A stretch of DNA of 49,549 bases from Burkholderiales bacterium RIFCSPLOWO2_12_FULL_65_40 (GCA_001770955.1 MESL01000002.1:1-49549); one strand, 5' to 3'. Counted from the first letter of the stretch, positions 8,704 through 21,015 are shown. A program made the numbers and translations. Notes: generated by a model not told the origin, from the sequence alone.

Positions 8704-10020
8704 TCAAGATCCTGCGCCCGACTTGAAATTGGCCTTCTTCAGCAGCGAGTCGTACTGCTGGGACATCATGTAGTTCTGCACCTGGGCCATGAAGTCCATC
8801 GTTACCACGACGATGATCAGCAGTGACGTGCCACCAAAATAGAAAGGCACGTTGTACTTGATGATCAAGAACTCAGGGAGCAAACACACAAAGGTGATGT
8901 AGATGGCCCCCACAAGGGTGAGTCGAAGCAAGATTTTATCAATGTAGCGGGCGGTCTGATCGCCTGGCCGGATACCAGGTATGAACGCACCACTCTTCTT
9001 CAGGTTGTCTGCCGTTTCCCTGCTGTTGAACACCAGAGCGGTATAGAAAAAACAGAAGAAAACAATGGCCGCTGCATAGAACATAACGTAGACCGGCTGG
9101 CCTGGCGTCAATGCACCGGAAATATCCTTCAACCAGCGCATCGAGTCCCCGGTGCTGAACCAGTTCACTACCGTGGCGGGCAACAGAATGATGGACGATG
9201 CAAAGATTGGAGGGATCACACCGGCCATGTTCAGCTTCAGTGGCAAGTGCGAAGACTGTCCACCGTAAACCTTGTTACCAACCTGGCGCCGTGCGTAATT
9301 GACTAGAATCTTACGCTGACCGCGCTCGACAAACACGACAAAGTAGGTCACCAGACACACCACCAGCACAATGAAGATGGCGGCAATGATGCTCATGGCA
9401 CCCGTGCGTACCAACTCCAGAAGCCCGCCGATGGAACTGGGCAGCCCGGCCGCAATACCCGCAAAGATCAGAATGGAAATGCCATTGCCCAACCCACGCT
9501 CGGTGATCTGCTCACCCAACCACATCAGGAACATTGTTCCTGCGGTCAAGCTCACCACAGCGGTCATTCGGAATCCGAATCCAGGTGCCAGCACCAATCC
9601 AGCCGAACTTTCCAGCGCAACAGCAATGCCCAGCGACTGAAAAATGGCCAGTCCCAAGGTGCCGTAGCGGGTGTACTGGGTGATCTTTCGACGCCCTGCC
9701 TCGCCTTCTTTCTTCAATTGCTCGAAAGTCGGCACAGCATACGTCATGAGCTGCATGATGATCGATGCCGAGATATACGGCATGATCCCCAACGCAAACA
9801 CGGTAAAGCGCGAAAGGGCGCCACCCGAGAACATATTGAACAGGTTCAATATGCCTTGCTGGCCGCTGAACAGCTGTTGAAGCTGAGCCGGATCGATACC
9901 TGGAACGGGGATATGAGCCCCAACCCGATATACGACCAGCGCCAGCAACAGAAAAACCAGACGGCGACGCAAATCGCCGTACTTGCCGGTTTTTGCTATT
10001 GGTGCTGCGCTAGTTGCCAC
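8704..10020 (-). CDS. secY: Preprotein translocase subunit SecY
   Basis: A 438-residue membrane protein with ten hydrophobic segments, the channel of the Sec translocon in the inner membrane. Visible hallmarks are the plug-region sequence after TM1 ([18 protein letters not shown]), the segment [14 protein letters not shown] and the cytosolic loop ending in [12 protein letters not shown]. It is preceded by rplO (23 bp) and followed by about 150 bp without a gene before rpmJ. An AT-rich hairpin (ATGAATT at 8687-8693 with AATTCAT at 8698-8704) sits at its stop codon. Confidence 0.98.
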   Translation of the reverse strand: MATSAAPIAKTGKYGDLRRRLVFLLLALVVYRVGAHIPVPGIDPAQLQQLFSGQQGILNLFNMFSGGALSRFTVFALGIMPYISASIIMQLMTYAVPTFEQLKKEGEAGRRKITQYTRYGTLGLAIFQSLGIAVALESSAGLVLAPGFGFRMTAVVSLTAGTMFLMWLGEQITERGLGNGISILIFAGIAAGLPSSIGGLLELVRTGAMSIIAAIFIVLVVCLVTYFVVFVERGQRKILVNYARRQVGNKVYGGQSSHLPLKLNMAGVIPPIFASSIILLPATVVNWFSTGDSMRWLKDISGALTPGQPVYVMFYAAAIVFFCFFYTALVFNSRETADNLKKSGAFIPGIRPGDQTARYIDKILLRLTLVGAIYITFVCLLPEFLIIKYNVPFYFGGTSLLIIVVVTMDFMAQVQNYMMSQQYDSLLKKANFKSGAGS

Positions 10021-10043
10021 AAGTGCATCCCTTCAAGACAGGC

Positions 10044-10478
10044 TTAAGCGAGAGCACCGCCGGCGGCTTCGATGGCTGCCTTGGCACCTGCTGTTGCACC
10101 GATTCCGCTCAGCTTGACAGCCGAGGTGATGGCACCCGTATTGATGACCTTGACCACCTTGGCGTTCTGACCCACAAGGCCTGCCTGCTTGAGAGCCAGC
10201 ATGTCGACCTCGGCCAGTCCCAGTTGGGACAGAGCCGTCAGCGTCACTTCCGCGTTGTACTTCAGCGTTTGCGACTTGAAACCACGCTTGGGCAGACGGC
10301 GCTGCAGCGGCATCTGACCGCCTTCGAAACCAACTTTGTGGTAGCCACCAGCACGCGACTTCTGGCCCTTGTGACCACGACCTGCCGTCTTGCCCAAGCC
10401 GGAGCCAATACCCCGACCGACGCGACGCTTGGCGTGCTTAGAACCATCCGCAGGCTTGATGTTATTGAGTTCCATCAT
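10044..10478 (-). CDS. rplO: 50S ribosomal protein L15
   Basis: A 144-residue L15: N-terminal [20 protein letters not shown], then the glycine- and lysine-rich extension ([19 protein letters not shown]) that penetrates 23S rRNA, then the globular C-terminal domain. It precedes secY, and its start lies 8 bp from the end of rpmD, so tight translational coupling is likely. Confidence 0.98.
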   Translation of the reverse strand: MMELNNIKPADGSKHAKRRVGRGIGSGLGKTAGRGHKGQKSRAGGYHKVGFEGGQMPLQRRLPKRGFKSQTLKYNAEVTLTALSQLGLAEVDMLALKQAGLVGQNAKVVKVINTGAITSAVKLSGIGATAGAKAAIEAAGGALA

Positions 10479-10485
10479 CTACCTC

Positions 10486-10668
10486 TCAGAGGACTTTGAC
10501 CAGATAACTGATCTTGTTGATCATGCCGCGCACGGCAGGGGTATCCTGCAGTTCGCTGACACTGTTCAGCTTGCGCAGACCCAGGCCACGCACGGTGGCG
10601 CGATGGGACACCTTGGTCCCGATCGGGCTGCGTACCAGCTGAATCTTCACGGTTTGTTGTGTAGACAT
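10486..10668 (-). CDS. rpmD: 50S ribosomal protein L30
   Basis: A 60-residue L30 with the family core [25 protein letters not shown], typical of the short bacterial form. It sits between rpsE and rplO as in the canonical spc operon, with 14 bp to rpsE. Confidence 0.96.
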   Translation of the reverse strand: MSTQQTVKIQLVRSPIGTKVSHRATVRGLGLRKLNSVSELQDTPAVRGMINKISYLVKVL

Positions 10669-10682
10669 TGTCTGGACTCCTG

Positions 10683-11201
10683 TCAGGCGAAGAGGTCTTC
10701 GACCGTCTTGCCGCGCTTGGACGCCACTTCCGACGGCGTGGTGGAATTGGTCAGTGCGTCAAACGTCGCACGAACCATGTTGTACGGGTTGGACGAACCA
10801 TGGCTCTTGGCCACGATATCGGTCATTCCCATCACTTCGAACACGGCGCGCATGGGGCCGCCAGCGATGATGCCGGTACCCTTAGGGGCCGGAGCCATCA
10901 TTACAAAGGCTGCGCCATGGTGGCCCGTCACCTGGTGATGGATGGTGCCGTTCTTCAACGACACCTTCACCATGTTGCGACGCGCTTCTTCCATGGCCTT
11001 CTGCACTGCAGCAGGCACTTCCTTGGACTTGCCCTTGCCCATGCCGACACGGCCATCGCCATCACCAACAACGGTCAAAGCGGCGAAACCGAGGATACGA
11101 CCGCCCTTCACGACCTTGGTGACGCGATTCACCGCGATCATCTTCTCGCGCATGCCGTCGTCGCGACCTTCGTCTTGCACTCGGGGTTGAAATTTAGCCA
11201 T
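10683..11201 (-). CDS. rpsE: 30S ribosomal protein S5
   Basis: A 172-residue S5 with the N-terminal double-stranded-RNA-binding domain ([35 protein letters not shown]) and a C-terminal domain with [16 protein letters not shown]5 sits at the mRNA entry site and contributes to decoding accuracy. Its spacing to rplR (17 bp) is operon-like. Confidence 0.98.
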   Translation of the reverse strand: MAKFQPRVQDEGRDDGMREKMIAVNRVTKVVKGGRILGFAALTVVGDGDGRVGMGKGKSKEVPAAVQKAMEEARRNMVKVSLKNGTIHHQVTGHHGAAFVMMAPAPKGTGIIAGGPMRAVFEVMGMTDIVAKSHGSSNPYNMVRATFDALTNSTTPSEVASKRGKTVEDLFA

Positions 11202-11218
11202 TTTTTATTCCGTTCCGC

Positions 11219-11584
11219 TTAGAACTGCAGGCCCGCTTCGCGTGCGGCGTCGGCCAGAGCCTTGACGCGGCCGTGATAGGCAAAACCTGCGCGATCAAAT
11301 GCCACCTTCTCCACGCCAGCAGCCTTGGCCTTCTCGGCAATACGCTTGCCAATCGCCTGGGCCGCAGCCGCGTTGCCACCCTTGCCAGAGCCACCGAGCG
11401 CTGCGCGCACATCGGCTTCTGCGGTAGAGGCGCTGGCCAGCACTTTGCTGCCGTCGCCAGAGATCACGGTTGCATAGATATGGAGATTCGTGCGATTCAC
11501 CGTCAGACGCGCAATGCCTTGCTGTGCAATGCGGATACGTGTCTGGCGGGCCCGACGAAGACGCTGCTCTTTCTTGGTCAACAT
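11219..11584 (-). CDS. rplR: 50S ribosomal protein L18
   Basis: A 121-residue L18 whose basic N-terminus ([15 protein letters not shown]) and C-terminal [20 protein letters not shown] match the 5S rRNA-binding protein. L18 joins L5 and 5S rRNA in the central protuberance. The gene follows rplF after 11 bp. Confidence 0.98.
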   Translation of the reverse strand: MLTKKEQRLRRARQTRIRIAQQGIARLTVNRTNLHIYATVISGDGSKVLASASTAEADVRAALGGSGKGGNAAAAQAIGKRIAEKAKAAGVEKVAFDRAGFAYHGRVKALADAAREAGLQF

Positions 11585-11595
11585 GTTGCAGCTCC

Positions 11596-12129
11596 TTATT
11601 TCTTCTTGGTCTCTTTGATCGTGATCTTTTCGTCCGCATAGCGGATACCCTTGCCCTTGTAGGGCTCGGGCGGACGAACAGCACGAATCTCGGCGGCAAT
11701 CTGACCCACGCGCTGGCGGTCGGCGCCCTTCACAACCACTTCCGTGGGGGTGGGGGTCGTCACCGTGATGCCGGCAGGCATGTCGAAATTGACGGGGTGC
11801 GAGTAACCGACAGCCAGATTCAGCTTGGAACCGGTCGCTGCAGCTTTGTAACCCACGCCCACCAGACTGAGCTTCTTTTCAAAGCCCTTGCTGACGCCAA
11901 CAACCATGTTGTTGACCAGCTGGCGGATCGTTCCGCTCATGGCATTGGCTTCGCGGGAGTCGTTCACAGGAACGAAGCTCAGCTTGCCGTCGTTGCTGGA
12001 AACCTTGACCAGCACGTTTTGAGCCAGTGACAGGACACCACCAGCGCCCTTGACGCTGATTTGGTCTTCTTTGACGGACACATCCACGCCAGCGGGGATG
12101 GTCACGGGCATTTTTCCTACTCGGGACAT
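11596..12129 (-). CDS. rplF: 50S ribosomal protein L6
   Basis: A 177-residue L6 with two copies of the alpha/beta domain. Hallmarks are [17 protein letters not shown] at the start and the C-terminal [17 protein letters not shown]. It lies near the factor-binding site of the large subunit. Order rpsH-rplF-rplR is canonical. Confidence 0.98.
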   Translation of the reverse strand: MSRVGKMPVTIPAGVDVSVKEDQISVKGAGGVLSLAQNVLVKVSSNDGKLSFVPVNDSREANAMSGTIRQLVNNMVVGVSKGFEKKLSLVGVGYKAAATGSKLNLAVGYSHPVNFDMPAGITVTTPTPTEVVVKGADRQRVGQIAAEIRAVRPPEPYKGKGIRYADEKITIKETKKK

Positions 12130-12154
12130 TTCAGTTTCTCCTCAATGCCGCGGG

Positions 12155-12550
12155 TTAGGCCACATAGCACAGCACTTCGCCACCGACACCGGTAGCACGC
12201 GCTTTGCGATCGGTCATAACGCCCTTGGGGGTGGTGACAATGGCCACACCCAGACCGTTCATGACTTGTGGGATGGAATCACGGCCTTTGTACACACGCA
12301 GGCCAGGACGGCTGACGCGCTCGATACGCTCGATGACAGGACGTCCGGCGTAGTACTTCAGGGCGATTTCGATTTCAGACTTGCCGCCTTCGGTCTTGAC
12401 CTGGAATCCGTCAATGTAACCCTCGTCCTTCAGGACCTGGGCGATAGCCACCTTCACTTTGGAAGCGGGTACCACGACAGAGGCCTTGGCGACCATTTGG
12501 GCATTGCGGATGCGGGTCAGCAAGTCAGCGATGGGATCACTCATGCTCAT
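12155..12550 (-). CDS. rpsH: 30S ribosomal protein S8
   Basis: A 131-residue S8 starting [18 protein letters not shown] and ending with the conserved [10 protein letters not shown]8 binds the central domain of 16S rRNA and in enterobacteria represses the spc operon by binding near the rplE start; an equivalent site was not identified here. It lies 20 bp after rpsN. Confidence 0.98.
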   Translation of the reverse strand: MSMSDPIADLLTRIRNAQMVAKASVVVPASKVKVAIAQVLKDEGYIDGFQVKTEGGKSEIEIALKYYAGRPVIERIERVSRPGLRVYKGRDSIPQVMNGLGVAIVTTPKGVMTDRKARATGVGGEVLCYVA

Positions 12551-12570
12551 GTTTAATCTCTCCTGCCTGC

Positions 12571-12876
12571 TTACCAGCTGGCCTTGGTGACACCGGGGAT
12601 GTCGCCTGCAAAGACCAGTTCACGGATCTTGGCGCGGGCCAGACCGAATTGGCGGAAGGTACCGCGGGGACGACCCGTGATGGCGCAACGATTGCGCTGG
12701 CGTGTCGGATTCGCATTGCGTGGGAGCTTCTGCAGACCCAGACGGGCTGCTTCACGCTCTTCTTCGCTGCGCTTGACATCGGATGCAGCAGCCTTCAGTT
12801 CAGCGTATTTCGCTGCATACTTTGCCGCCAGTTTTTCGCGCTTGAGTTCGCGCTGGATCAGAGCTACTTTAGCCAT
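12571..12876 (-). CDS. rpsN: 30S ribosomal protein S14 (long, zinc-free type)
   Basis: I chose the ATG giving a 101-residue product beginning [16 protein letters not shown], the standard S14 N-terminus; an upstream in-frame ATG at 12930 would overlap rplE. The C-terminal part ([20 protein letters not shown]) has only one of the zinc-ribbon cysteines, so this is the long zinc-independent type. It is in canonical order, 8 bp after rplE. Confidence 0.96.
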   Translation of the reverse strand: MAKVALIQRELKREKLAAKYAAKYAELKAAASDVKRSEEEREAARLGLQKLPRNANPTRQRNRCAITGRPRGTFRQFGLARAKIRELVFAGDIPGVTKASW

Positions 12877-12884
12877 ACGCCGCC

Positions 12885-13424
12885 TCAGTTCTTGAACGGA
12901 AAACGGAAACCCGCGAGCAGTGCCTTGCACTCTTCATCGGTTTTTGCCGTCGTGGTGATGCTGATATTGAGACCACGCAGTGCGTCGACCTTGTCGTACT
13001 CGATCTCAGGGAAAATGATCTGTTCCTTGACGCCGATGTTGTAGTTACCACGGCCATCAAAAGCGCGACCAGAGATACCCCGGAAGTCACGCACACGGGG
13101 CAGAGCCACGGTGACGAAACGATCCAGGAACTCATACATCTGAACGCCACGCAGGGTGACCATGCAACCAATGGCTTGCATCTCGCGGATCTTGAATCCG
13201 GCGATGGCCTTCTTGGCCTTGGTCACCACAGGCTTCTGGCCTGCAATCTTGGACAGGTCGCCCACGGCGTTGTCCATGACCTTCTTGTCGGCAACTGCCT
13301 CGCTCACACCCATGTTGAGCGTGATCTTGGTCAGACGCGGAACCTGCATGGGCGAGGTGTAACCGAACTGCTTCATCAATTCGGGGGCGACTTTTTCGCG
13401 GTAGTGTTGTTGGAGTCGTGCCAT
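12885..13424 (-). CDS. rplE: 50S ribosomal protein L5
   Basis: A 179-residue L5 with [20 protein letters not shown] at the start and the conserved [20 protein letters not shown] near the C-terminus. L5 carries 5S rRNA into the 50S subunit and contacts P-site tRNA. It lies between rplX (10 bp) and rpsN. Confidence 0.98.
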   Translation of the reverse strand: MARLQQHYREKVAPELMKQFGYTSPMQVPRLTKITLNMGVSEAVADKKVMDNAVGDLSKIAGQKPVVTKAKKAIAGFKIREMQAIGCMVTLRGVQMYEFLDRFVTVALPRVRDFRGISGRAFDGRGNYNIGVKEQIIFPEIEYDKVDALRGLNISITTTAKTDEECKALLAGFRFPFKN

Positions 13425-13434
13425 TGTTTACCCC

Positions 13435-13752
13435 TTAGGCCTTGATTTCAGCACCGCTGGACTTGAACACGCGAACACGCGTTCCATCCGCCTGGAGCTT
13501 GATGCCGACGCGGTCAGCCTTGCCAGTGGCAGCGTTGTAGATTGCCACGTTGGACTGGTGGATCGGCATGGCCTTCTCGACGATGCCGCCTGTCGTACCC
13601 TTCATGGGGTTCGGCTTGACATGCTTCTTGACGAGGTTGATGCCTTCAACGACCACATGCGAGTCGTCTTTGCGCAGCGAAACCGTGCCGCGCTTGCCTT
13701 TGTCGCGCCCGGTGAGCACGACGATTTCGTCGCCCTTGCGAATCTTGTTCAT
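13435..13752 (-). CDS. rplX: 50S ribosomal protein L24
   Basis: A 105-residue L24 beginning [20 protein letters not shown], the KOW motif, followed by the conserved [16 protein letters not shown]24 is an early assembly initiator on 23S rRNA near the tunnel exit. It is separated from rplN by 10 bp. Confidence 0.98.
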   Translation of the reverse strand: MNKIRKGDEIVVLTGRDKGKRGTVSLRKDDSHVVVEGINLVKKHVKPNPMKGTTGGIVEKAMPIHQSNVAIYNAATGKADRVGIKLQADGTRVRVFKSSGAEIKA

Positions 13753-13762
13753 CGCGCTGTCC

Positions 13763-14131
13763 TTAGAGAACTTCAGGAGCCAGAGACACGATCTTCATGA
13801 ACTTCTCGCTACGCAGTTCACGCGTGACGGGTCCAAAGATGCGGGTGCCGATGGGCTCCAGCTTTGCATTCAGCAACACCGCAGCATTGCCGTCGAATTT
13901 CACGAGAGAGCCATCGCCACGGCGAATGCCCTTGGCGGTACGAACCACCACGGCACTGTAAATCTCGCCTTTTTTGACGCGGCCACGCGGAGCCGCCTCT
14001 TTGACGCTGACCTTGATGATGTCACCCACGCTGGCATAACGACGCTTGGAACCGCCCAGCACCTTGATGCACAGGACGGACTTCGCGCCGGTATTGTCGG
14101 CAACGTCTAACCGAGTTTCTGTCTGGATCAT
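13763..14131 (-). CDS. rplN: 50S ribosomal protein L14
   Basis: The 122-residue L14 starts [19 protein letters not shown]; the frame stays open 21 codons further upstream, but that extension is not part of the family. It contains the conserved [11 protein letters not shown] and ends in LAPEVL. L14 forms an intersubunit bridge with 16S rRNA. It is the first gene of the spc block here, and the next gene upstream is glpD rather than rpsQ of the S10 operon, so the promoter of the whole cluster should lie in 14132-14336. Confidence 0.97.
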   Translation of the reverse strand: MIQTETRLDVADNTGAKSVLCIKVLGGSKRRYASVGDIIKVSVKEAAPRGRVKKGEIYSAVVVRTAKGIRRGDGSLVKFDGNAAVLLNAKLEPIGTRIFGPVTRELRSEKFMKIVSLAPEVL

Positions 14132-14336
14132 TTCAATATTCCCAACTTGCACCAGAAGACCGCCAGCACCCGAGACCCTCTCGGACACCGCCAATCAGCC
14201 AGTCAGTCTTGGGCCCGTCGTCCACACTGCAAACCATTTGCAGGGTTTTCCTGGGCAGAATTTCGCTCTTTTCATAGCGAAGCCTGCGATTGTCGCAAAA
14301 CATCACAACCGCGTCAAGCACTTTTCCGCAACATGC

Positions 14337-15929
14337 TCAAACAGGCAGGCGCAAATACTGCTCCGTCAGCTCCAGGAAGGCGGGCAGCTGCGGGTCACGT
14401 CCCGTTTCCTGCTGAAGCACCTCGGCCACCCCCCGGGCCACCCGGGCGGCCTTGCGCGCATCCAGGAACAGCATGCGACAGCGCCGAGCCAGCACGTCTT
14501 CGACAGTCCGTGCATATTCATGCTGGGCCGCAAACCGCACCATGGCCTCGGTGACGCCTCCGCCCAGGTCGTTGGAAGCACCAGCGCACCCGCGCACAAA
14601 ATCCGTCTCCGAGCCATAGGAGTGCCACCCCTGGGCGTCGCACATGCGGTGGCGTACGGCGCCTTCAGGCGCCCCCACCAGCGGCAGATGGGTCGTGACA
14701 CCGCCCGATCGGGCCTCCAGAAGCCCCGCCGTGAAGCATTTTTGCAACACATCCTCGGCCATCGCCCGGTAGGTGGTCCACTTGCCCCCTGTCACCGTGA
14801 TGAGCCCGCTGCGGCTGGACAACACCGTGTGCTCACGGCTCAGACTCTTGGTGTCGTTCCCGTCATCGTCCTGGGGCTTGACCAGTGGCCGCAGACCGAC
14901 CCAGATACTGCGGATGTCTTCCGGCGTGGGCGCCCGGTTCAGATAGCGAGCCGACTCACGCAGGATGAACGCCAGCTCCTCCGGAAACGCTTCAGGCTCG
15001 CGTTCCAGATCATGGCGCGGGCTGTCGGTCGTTCCCAGAATGACCTTGCCCAGCCACGGCACCGCAAAAAGCACCCGGCCATCGGCGGTCTTGGGGACCA
15101 TCAGGGCGTGATCCGAAGCGAGGAATTCACGGTCCACCACCACATGCACCCCCTGGCTGGGCGCCACAATGGGCTTGACGGGGCGGTGGGTCGCTTCGCC
15201 GTCCTGCTGGCGCAAGGCATCCACCCAGACGCCCGTGGCGTTCACCACACAACGCGCGCGCAGCGTGAGGCGGTGGCCCGTTTCCGTGTCTTCGCAGACA
15301 ACGCCACTGACGCGCCCCTGTTCATGCACCAGTGCCCGCGCAGCACAGTAATTCACCAGTACAGCCCCCCGGCTGGCGGCCGTTCGGGCCAGCGCCAGCG
15401 CCAGACGGGCATCGTCAAACTGTCCGTCCCAATATTTGACGCCGCCCTTGAGCCCTTGGGGCCGCACGGTGGGCAAGCACTTCAAAGTGCGCTCCACCCC
15501 CAGAAATTCGGTGGCTCCCAGCCCGGCCTTTCCTGCCAGGGCGTCGTACATCTTCAGCCCGATGCCGTAGAACGGCGATTCCCAGCAGTGATAGGACGGC
15601 ATGACAAAGGCCAACGGCTGCGCCAGATGGGGCGCATTGTTCATCAGGGTGGTCCGCTCATGCAGCGCCTCGCGCACCAGAGCGATGTTGCCCTGCGCCA
15701 GGTAGCGAACCCCCCCATGCACCAGCTTGGTGGCTCGCGACGAGGTTCCCTTGGCGAAATCATGCGATTCCACCAGCGCGACGCTGAAACCACGCGCAGC
15801 AGCATCGAGTGCCACCCCCAGACCCGTTGCACCGCCACCGATGATGACCAGATCGTAAATACGCGGCTCGCTCAGGCGCTTGATCAACTCGGAGCGCTGG
15901 GTCGGCAAGGGTGTGGTGGAAGTAGTCAT
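14337..15929 (-). CDS. glpD: Glycerol-3-phosphate dehydrogenase (FAD-dependent)
   Basis: Oxidises sn-glycerol-3-phosphate to dihydroxyacetone phosphate at the inner membrane and passes electrons to quinone. The chosen start gives 530 residues beginning MTTSTTPLPTQRSELIKRL; an upstream GTG at 16016 would add 29 atypical residues. The Rossmann motif YDLVIIGGGATGLG (about 25-38) binds FAD, followed by GTSSRATKLVHGGVRYL and the later VTGGKWTTYRAMAEDV, both hallmarks of GlpD. It is the last gene of the glycerol operon, 173 bp after glpV, and completes the import-phosphorylation-oxidation route with glpK. Confidence 0.95.
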   Translation of the reverse strand: MTTSTTPLPTQRSELIKRLSEPRIYDLVIIGGGATGLGVALDAAARGFSVALVESHDFAKGTSSRATKLVHGGVRYLAQGNIALVREALHERTTLMNNAPHLAQPLAFVMPSYHCWESPFYGIGLKMYDALAGKAGLGATEFLGVERTLKCLPTVRPQGLKGGVKYWDGQFDDARLALALARTAASRGAVLVNYCAARALVHEQGRVSGVVCEDTETGHRLTLRARCVVNATGVWVDALRQQDGEATHRPVKPIVAPSQGVHVVVDREFLASDHALMVPKTADGRVLFAVPWLGKVILGTTDSPRHDLEREPEAFPEELAFILRESARYLNRAPTPEDIRSIWVGLRPLVKPQDDDGNDTKSLSREHTVLSSRSGLITVTGGKWTTYRAMAEDVLQKCFTAGLLEARSGGVTTHLPLVGAPEGAVRHRMCDAQGWHSYGSETDFVRGCAGASNDLGGGVTEAMVRFAAQHEYARTVEDVLARRCRMLFLDARKAARVARGVAEVLQQETGRDPQLPAFLELTEQYLRLPV

Positions 15930-16102
15930 GGGTTCGAAACGTCCATGCGCGTCGAAAGTATCAGGAAAAAAAGAGGGATGGCTTTTGATCGGATTCAGGT
16001 TCTTGATCCGAACCACGGAACGATGCCACTCACCACCCTCTTCTGAACCCCGACACCCCGTGGGATGCCGGGTTGGCTTGACAACAGGTGACGACCGGGA
16101 GC

Positions 16103-17836
<1,734 letters not shown>

Positions 17837-17916
17837 CATTTGTCTCCTCATTGGGCCTCCCCTTGTCAAAATGAACCCCGGCCGCGGGGGAGGAACGGGC
17901 CGGTTTTAGGAAACCT

Positions 17917-18225
17917 TCAGGCCTTGCGCATGACAAATGCAAGCGCCGCCATCGACAGGAACAGACTGATCCACACCGAGGGCGCAGCCTCCAGCTGGAA
18001 CCACTGCGCCATCCGTTCGCCCAGTCCCACCCAAGCCAGGTTGATGTAGGCCGCCGTCAGCAGGCCGATGAAAAGCCGGTCCCCGCGCGTCGTCTCGATA
18101 GGCAGGAAGCCCTTGCGCAGCACGGTGGGAGACTTGACCTCCCACACCGTCATGCCGATCAGCATGAGCACGATGCAGACGAAGAAAACAGCCACCGGCG
18201 TGGTCCACGCCATCCACTCGAACAT
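17917..18225 (-). CDS. glpU: Small membrane protein of the glycerol transporter (DUF2160 family)
   Basis: A 102-residue protein with three hydrophobic stretches (about 9-28, 51-66 and 82-99) and the loop WEVKSPTVLRKGFLPIETTRGDR. Proteins of this kind occur between glpQ and glpV in glpSTPQUV operons; their exact role is not established. It sits 13 bp after glpQ, consistent with one transcript. Confidence 0.8.
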   Translation of the reverse strand: MFEWMAWTTPVAVFFVCIVLMLIGMTVWEVKSPTVLRKGFLPIETTRGDRLFIGLLTAAYINLAWVGLGERMAQWFQLEAAPSVWISLFLSMAALAFVMRKA

Positions 18226-18238
18226 GGAAAGTACCTCC

Positions 18239-19051
18239 TCAGACGCGACCCATCGCGAAACCCTTCGCGATGTAGTGCCGCACGAACCAGATGACGATGG
18301 CGCCCGGCACGATGGTCAGCACGCCCGCCGCCGCCAGCGTGGCCCAGTCCATGCCCGAGGCCGACACCGTGCGCGTCATCGTCGCCACGATGGGCTTGGC
18401 ATTCACGCTGGTGAGCGTGCGCGCCAGCAACAACTCAACCCAGCTGAACATGAAGCAGAAGAACGCCGCGACGCCCACGCCCGCCTTGATGAGAGGCAGG
18501 AAGATCGTGAGAAAGAAGCGCGGAAACGAGTAGCCGTCGATGTAGGCCGTCTCGTCGATCTCGCGCGGGATACCGCTCATGAAGCCCTCCAGGATCCAGA
18601 CGGCCAGCGGCACGTTGAACAGCAGGTGCGCCAGCGCCACGGCGATGTGCGTGTCCATGAGCCCCACGGTGGTATAGAGCTGGAAGAACGGCAGCAGGAA
18701 CACCGCGGGCGGCGTCATGCGGTTGGTCAGCAGCCAGAAGAACACATGCTTGTCGCCCAGGAACTGGTAGCGCGAAAAAGCATAGGCCGCCGGCAGTGCC
18801 ACGGTGAGCGAGATCACCGTGTTGATGGCGACGTAGATCAGACTGTTGATGTAGCCCGAATACCAGGAAGGGTCCGTGAAAATGGTGTGGTAGTTGGCCC
18901 ACGTGAAATGCTGCGGGAAGAACGAGAAACTCGACAGAATTTCCTCGTTCGTCTTGAAGCTCATGTTCACCATCCAGTAGATGGGCAGCACGGCGAAGAC
19001 CAGGTACGCGATCAGAAAGAGCGATCGCTTGTGAAAGCGCTTTTCATTCAT
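18239..19051 (-). CDS. glpQ: Glycerol ABC transporter permease
   Basis: A 270-residue inner-membrane permease of the MalG type with about six transmembrane segments. The coupling EAA-like loop is visible as REIDETAYIDGYSFPRFFLTIF (about residues 170-191), which docks into the ATPase. Its start overlaps the end of glpP by 8 bp. The name follows the rhizobial glycerol transporter and must not be confused with the glycerophosphodiesterase also called GlpQ. Confidence 0.88.
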   Translation of the reverse strand: MNEKRFHKRSLFLIAYLVFAVLPIYWMVNMSFKTNEEILSSFSFFPQHFTWANYHTIFTDPSWYSGYINSLIYVAINTVISLTVALPAAYAFSRYQFLGDKHVFFWLLTNRMTPPAVFLLPFFQLYTTVGLMDTHIAVALAHLLFNVPLAVWILEGFMSGIPREIDETAYIDGYSFPRFFLTIFLPLIKAGVGVAAFFCFMFSWVELLLARTLTSVNAKPIVATMTRTVSASGMDWATLAAAGVLTIVPGAIVIWFVRHYIAKGFAMGRV

Positions 19052-19940
19052 GGCCAGCTCCTTCCTGGCGTGCCGTTCCGACCCGCTGCATCCAGTTGTA
19101 GAGAATGAAGCACAGCAGCAGGATGATGAGGAAATAGATCAGGGAGAACGCTGCTGCGGGCCCCAGGTCGAATTGACCCACCGCCTTCGTGGTCAGGTAC
19201 TGGCTCAGGAACGTCGTGGCATTGCCCGGGCCGCCGCCGGTGAGCACGAACGGCTCGGTGTAGATCATGAAACTGTCCATGAAGCGCAGCAGCACGGCGA
19301 TCATCAACACACCCCGCATCTTCGGCAGCTGGATGTAGCGGAACACCGCCAGCTTGCTGGCCCCGTCGATGCGTGCGGCCTGGTAGTAGGCGTCGGGAAT
19401 CGAACGCAGCCCGGCGAAAGCCAGCAATGCCACCAACGGCGTCCAATGCCACACATCCATGAGCAGGACCGTGAGCCAGGCATGTGTCGAATTTCCGGTG
19501 TAGCTGTATTCGATTCCTGCCACCTGCAACATGCGGCCCATCAGGCCGATATCGGCCCGTCCATAGATCTGCCAGATGGTGCCCACCACATTCCAGGGGA
19601 TCAGCAACGACAGCGCCACGATCACCAGCACAGCGGACGACTTCCAGCCCTGCGCCGGCATGGACAGCGCCAGCGCAATGCCCAGCGGAATTTCGACGGC
19701 CAGCACCGCCAGCGAGAACGTGATCTGTCGCCACAGGGCGGCATGCAACTCCTCGTCGCGCATGATGGCGGCAAACCATTCGGTGCCCACGAACACCCGG
19801 CGCTCTGGCGAGATGATGTCCTGCACCGAATAGTTCACCACCGTCATCAGCGGAATGATGGCGGAGAACGCCACACACAGCAGCACGGGCAGAATCAGGA
19901 ACCAGGCTTTCTGGTTGACCGGCTTGGTGGTCGTGCTCAT
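19044..19940 (-). CDS. glpP: Glycerol ABC transporter permease
   Basis: A 298-residue MalF-type permease with an N-terminal transmembrane helix (about 12-34) and a binding-protein-dependent transport domain. The EAA loop reads DAYYQAARIDGASKLAVFRY (about 209-228). It overlaps glpT by 4 bp (ATGA) and glpQ by 8 bp, indicating translational coupling of the membrane and ATPase subunits. Confidence 0.9.
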   Translation of the reverse strand: MSTTTKPVNQKAWFLILPVLLCVAFSAIIPLMTVVNYSVQDIISPERRVFVGTEWFAAIMRDEELHAALWRQITFSLAVLAVEIPLGIALALSMPAQGWKSSAVLVIVALSLLIPWNVVGTIWQIYGRADIGLMGRMLQVAGIEYSYTGNSTHAWLTVLLMDVWHWTPLVALLAFAGLRSIPDAYYQAARIDGASKLAVFRYIQLPKMRGVLMIAVLLRFMDSFMIYTEPFVLTGGGPGNATTFLSQYLTTKAVGQFDLGPAAAFSLIYFLIILLLCFILYNWMQRVGTARQEGAGHE

Positions 19941-21013
19941 GGCAACAACTCCTCGTTTTGGTAGTAGCAGGTGTGCTCACCCAGCACCTGCAGCCAGACT
20001 GGATCACCCTGGGAAGGCAAGCGCTGTTCGGGGCCAAAACGCGTTCGGATGATGCACTCGCCCACCTGCGCGGTCAGCATGAAATAGGTGCCGATGTCCT
20101 GCACGCGTTGCACGGTGCACGGCAGCGCACCGGGCTGCCCGGGCTGGGCCAGCACCAGGTATTCAGGGCGCACGCCGACCTGCAGGGCACCTTCGGGCAG
20201 GCGGCGCGGCACCGGCTGCTCCAGCGCATGGCCGGCCACCTGAAGGCGGTCACCCTCCAATTGCGCGGGCAGGAAGTTCATGCCAGGCGAGCCGATGAAA
20301 TGACCCACAAATACATGCTGCGGTCGCTCGAACAGCGCGTCAGCCGACCCGACCTGCACGGCACGCCCGCGCGTCATCACCACCACCTGGTCGGCGAAGG
20401 TGAGGGCCTCGACCTGGTCGTGCGTCACGTAGATCAGCGTGAGCTTGAGCTCGTGGTGGATCTGCTTGAGCTTGCGCCGCAGCTGCCACTTGAGGTGCGG
20501 GTCGATCACCGTGAGCGGCTCGTCGAACAGCACGGCCGACACGTCCGAGCGCACCAAGCCCCGGCCGAGCGAGATTTTCTGCTTGGCGTCGGCCGACAGG
20601 CCGGCGGCGCGCTGGTTGAGCTGCCCGCTCATCTCCAGCATCTCGGCGATCACGCCGACACGCTGGCGAATCTGTTCCTCGGGCACCTTGCGGTTGCGCA
20701 GGGGGAAGGCCAGATTCTCGGCCACCGTCATGGTGTCGTAGATCACCGGAAACTGGAACACCTGGGCAATGTTGCGATCCTGCGGCGTGGCGCGCGTGAC
20801 ATCGCGGCCGTCGAACAACACCTTGCCATGCGAGGGCACGAGCAGGCCCGACATGATGTTGAGCATGGTGGTCTTGCCACAGCCCGAGGGGCCGAGCAAC
20901 GCGTAGGCGCCACCGTCCTCGAACTCCATCTTCAGGGGCAACAACGCATAGTCGCTGTCCTGCCGCGGGTCGGGCTTGTAGGAATGCGCCAGGTCGAGCG
21001 TGATGTGCGCCAT
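19937..21013 (-). CDS. glpT: Glycerol ABC transporter ATPase with non-canonical signature motif
   Basis: A 358-residue MalK-like ATPase: Walker A GPSGCGKT (41-48), Walker B VLFDEP (D164, E165) and switch histidine H198 (YVTHDQ) are intact, and a TOBE-like regulatory domain follows. The ABC signature, however, is LSADAKQK (from 139) in place of LSGGQ. Its partner GlpS has the opposite pattern, so the pair should form one canonical and one degenerate ATP site. The genes are 2 bp apart. The name follows rhizobial usage and is unrelated to the glycerol-3-phosphate antiporter GlpT. Confidence 0.9.
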   Translation of the reverse strand: MAHITLDLAHSYKPDPRQDSDYALLPLKMEFEDGGAYALLGPSGCGKTTMLNIMSGLLVPSHGKVLFDGRDVTRATPQDRNIAQVFQFPVIYDTMTVAENLAFPLRNRKVPEEQIRQRVGVIAEMLEMSGQLNQRAAGLSADAKQKISLGRGLVRSDVSAVLFDEPLTVIDPHLKWQLRRKLKQIHHELKLTLIYVTHDQVEALTFADQVVVMTRGRAVQVGSADALFERPQHVFVGHFIGSPGMNFLPAQLEGDRLQVAGHALEQPVPRRLPEGALQVGVRPEYLVLAQPGQPGALPCTVQRVQDIGTYFMLTAQVGECIIRTRFGPEQRLPSQGDPVWLQVLGEHTCYYQNEELLP

Positions 21014-21015
21014 GG

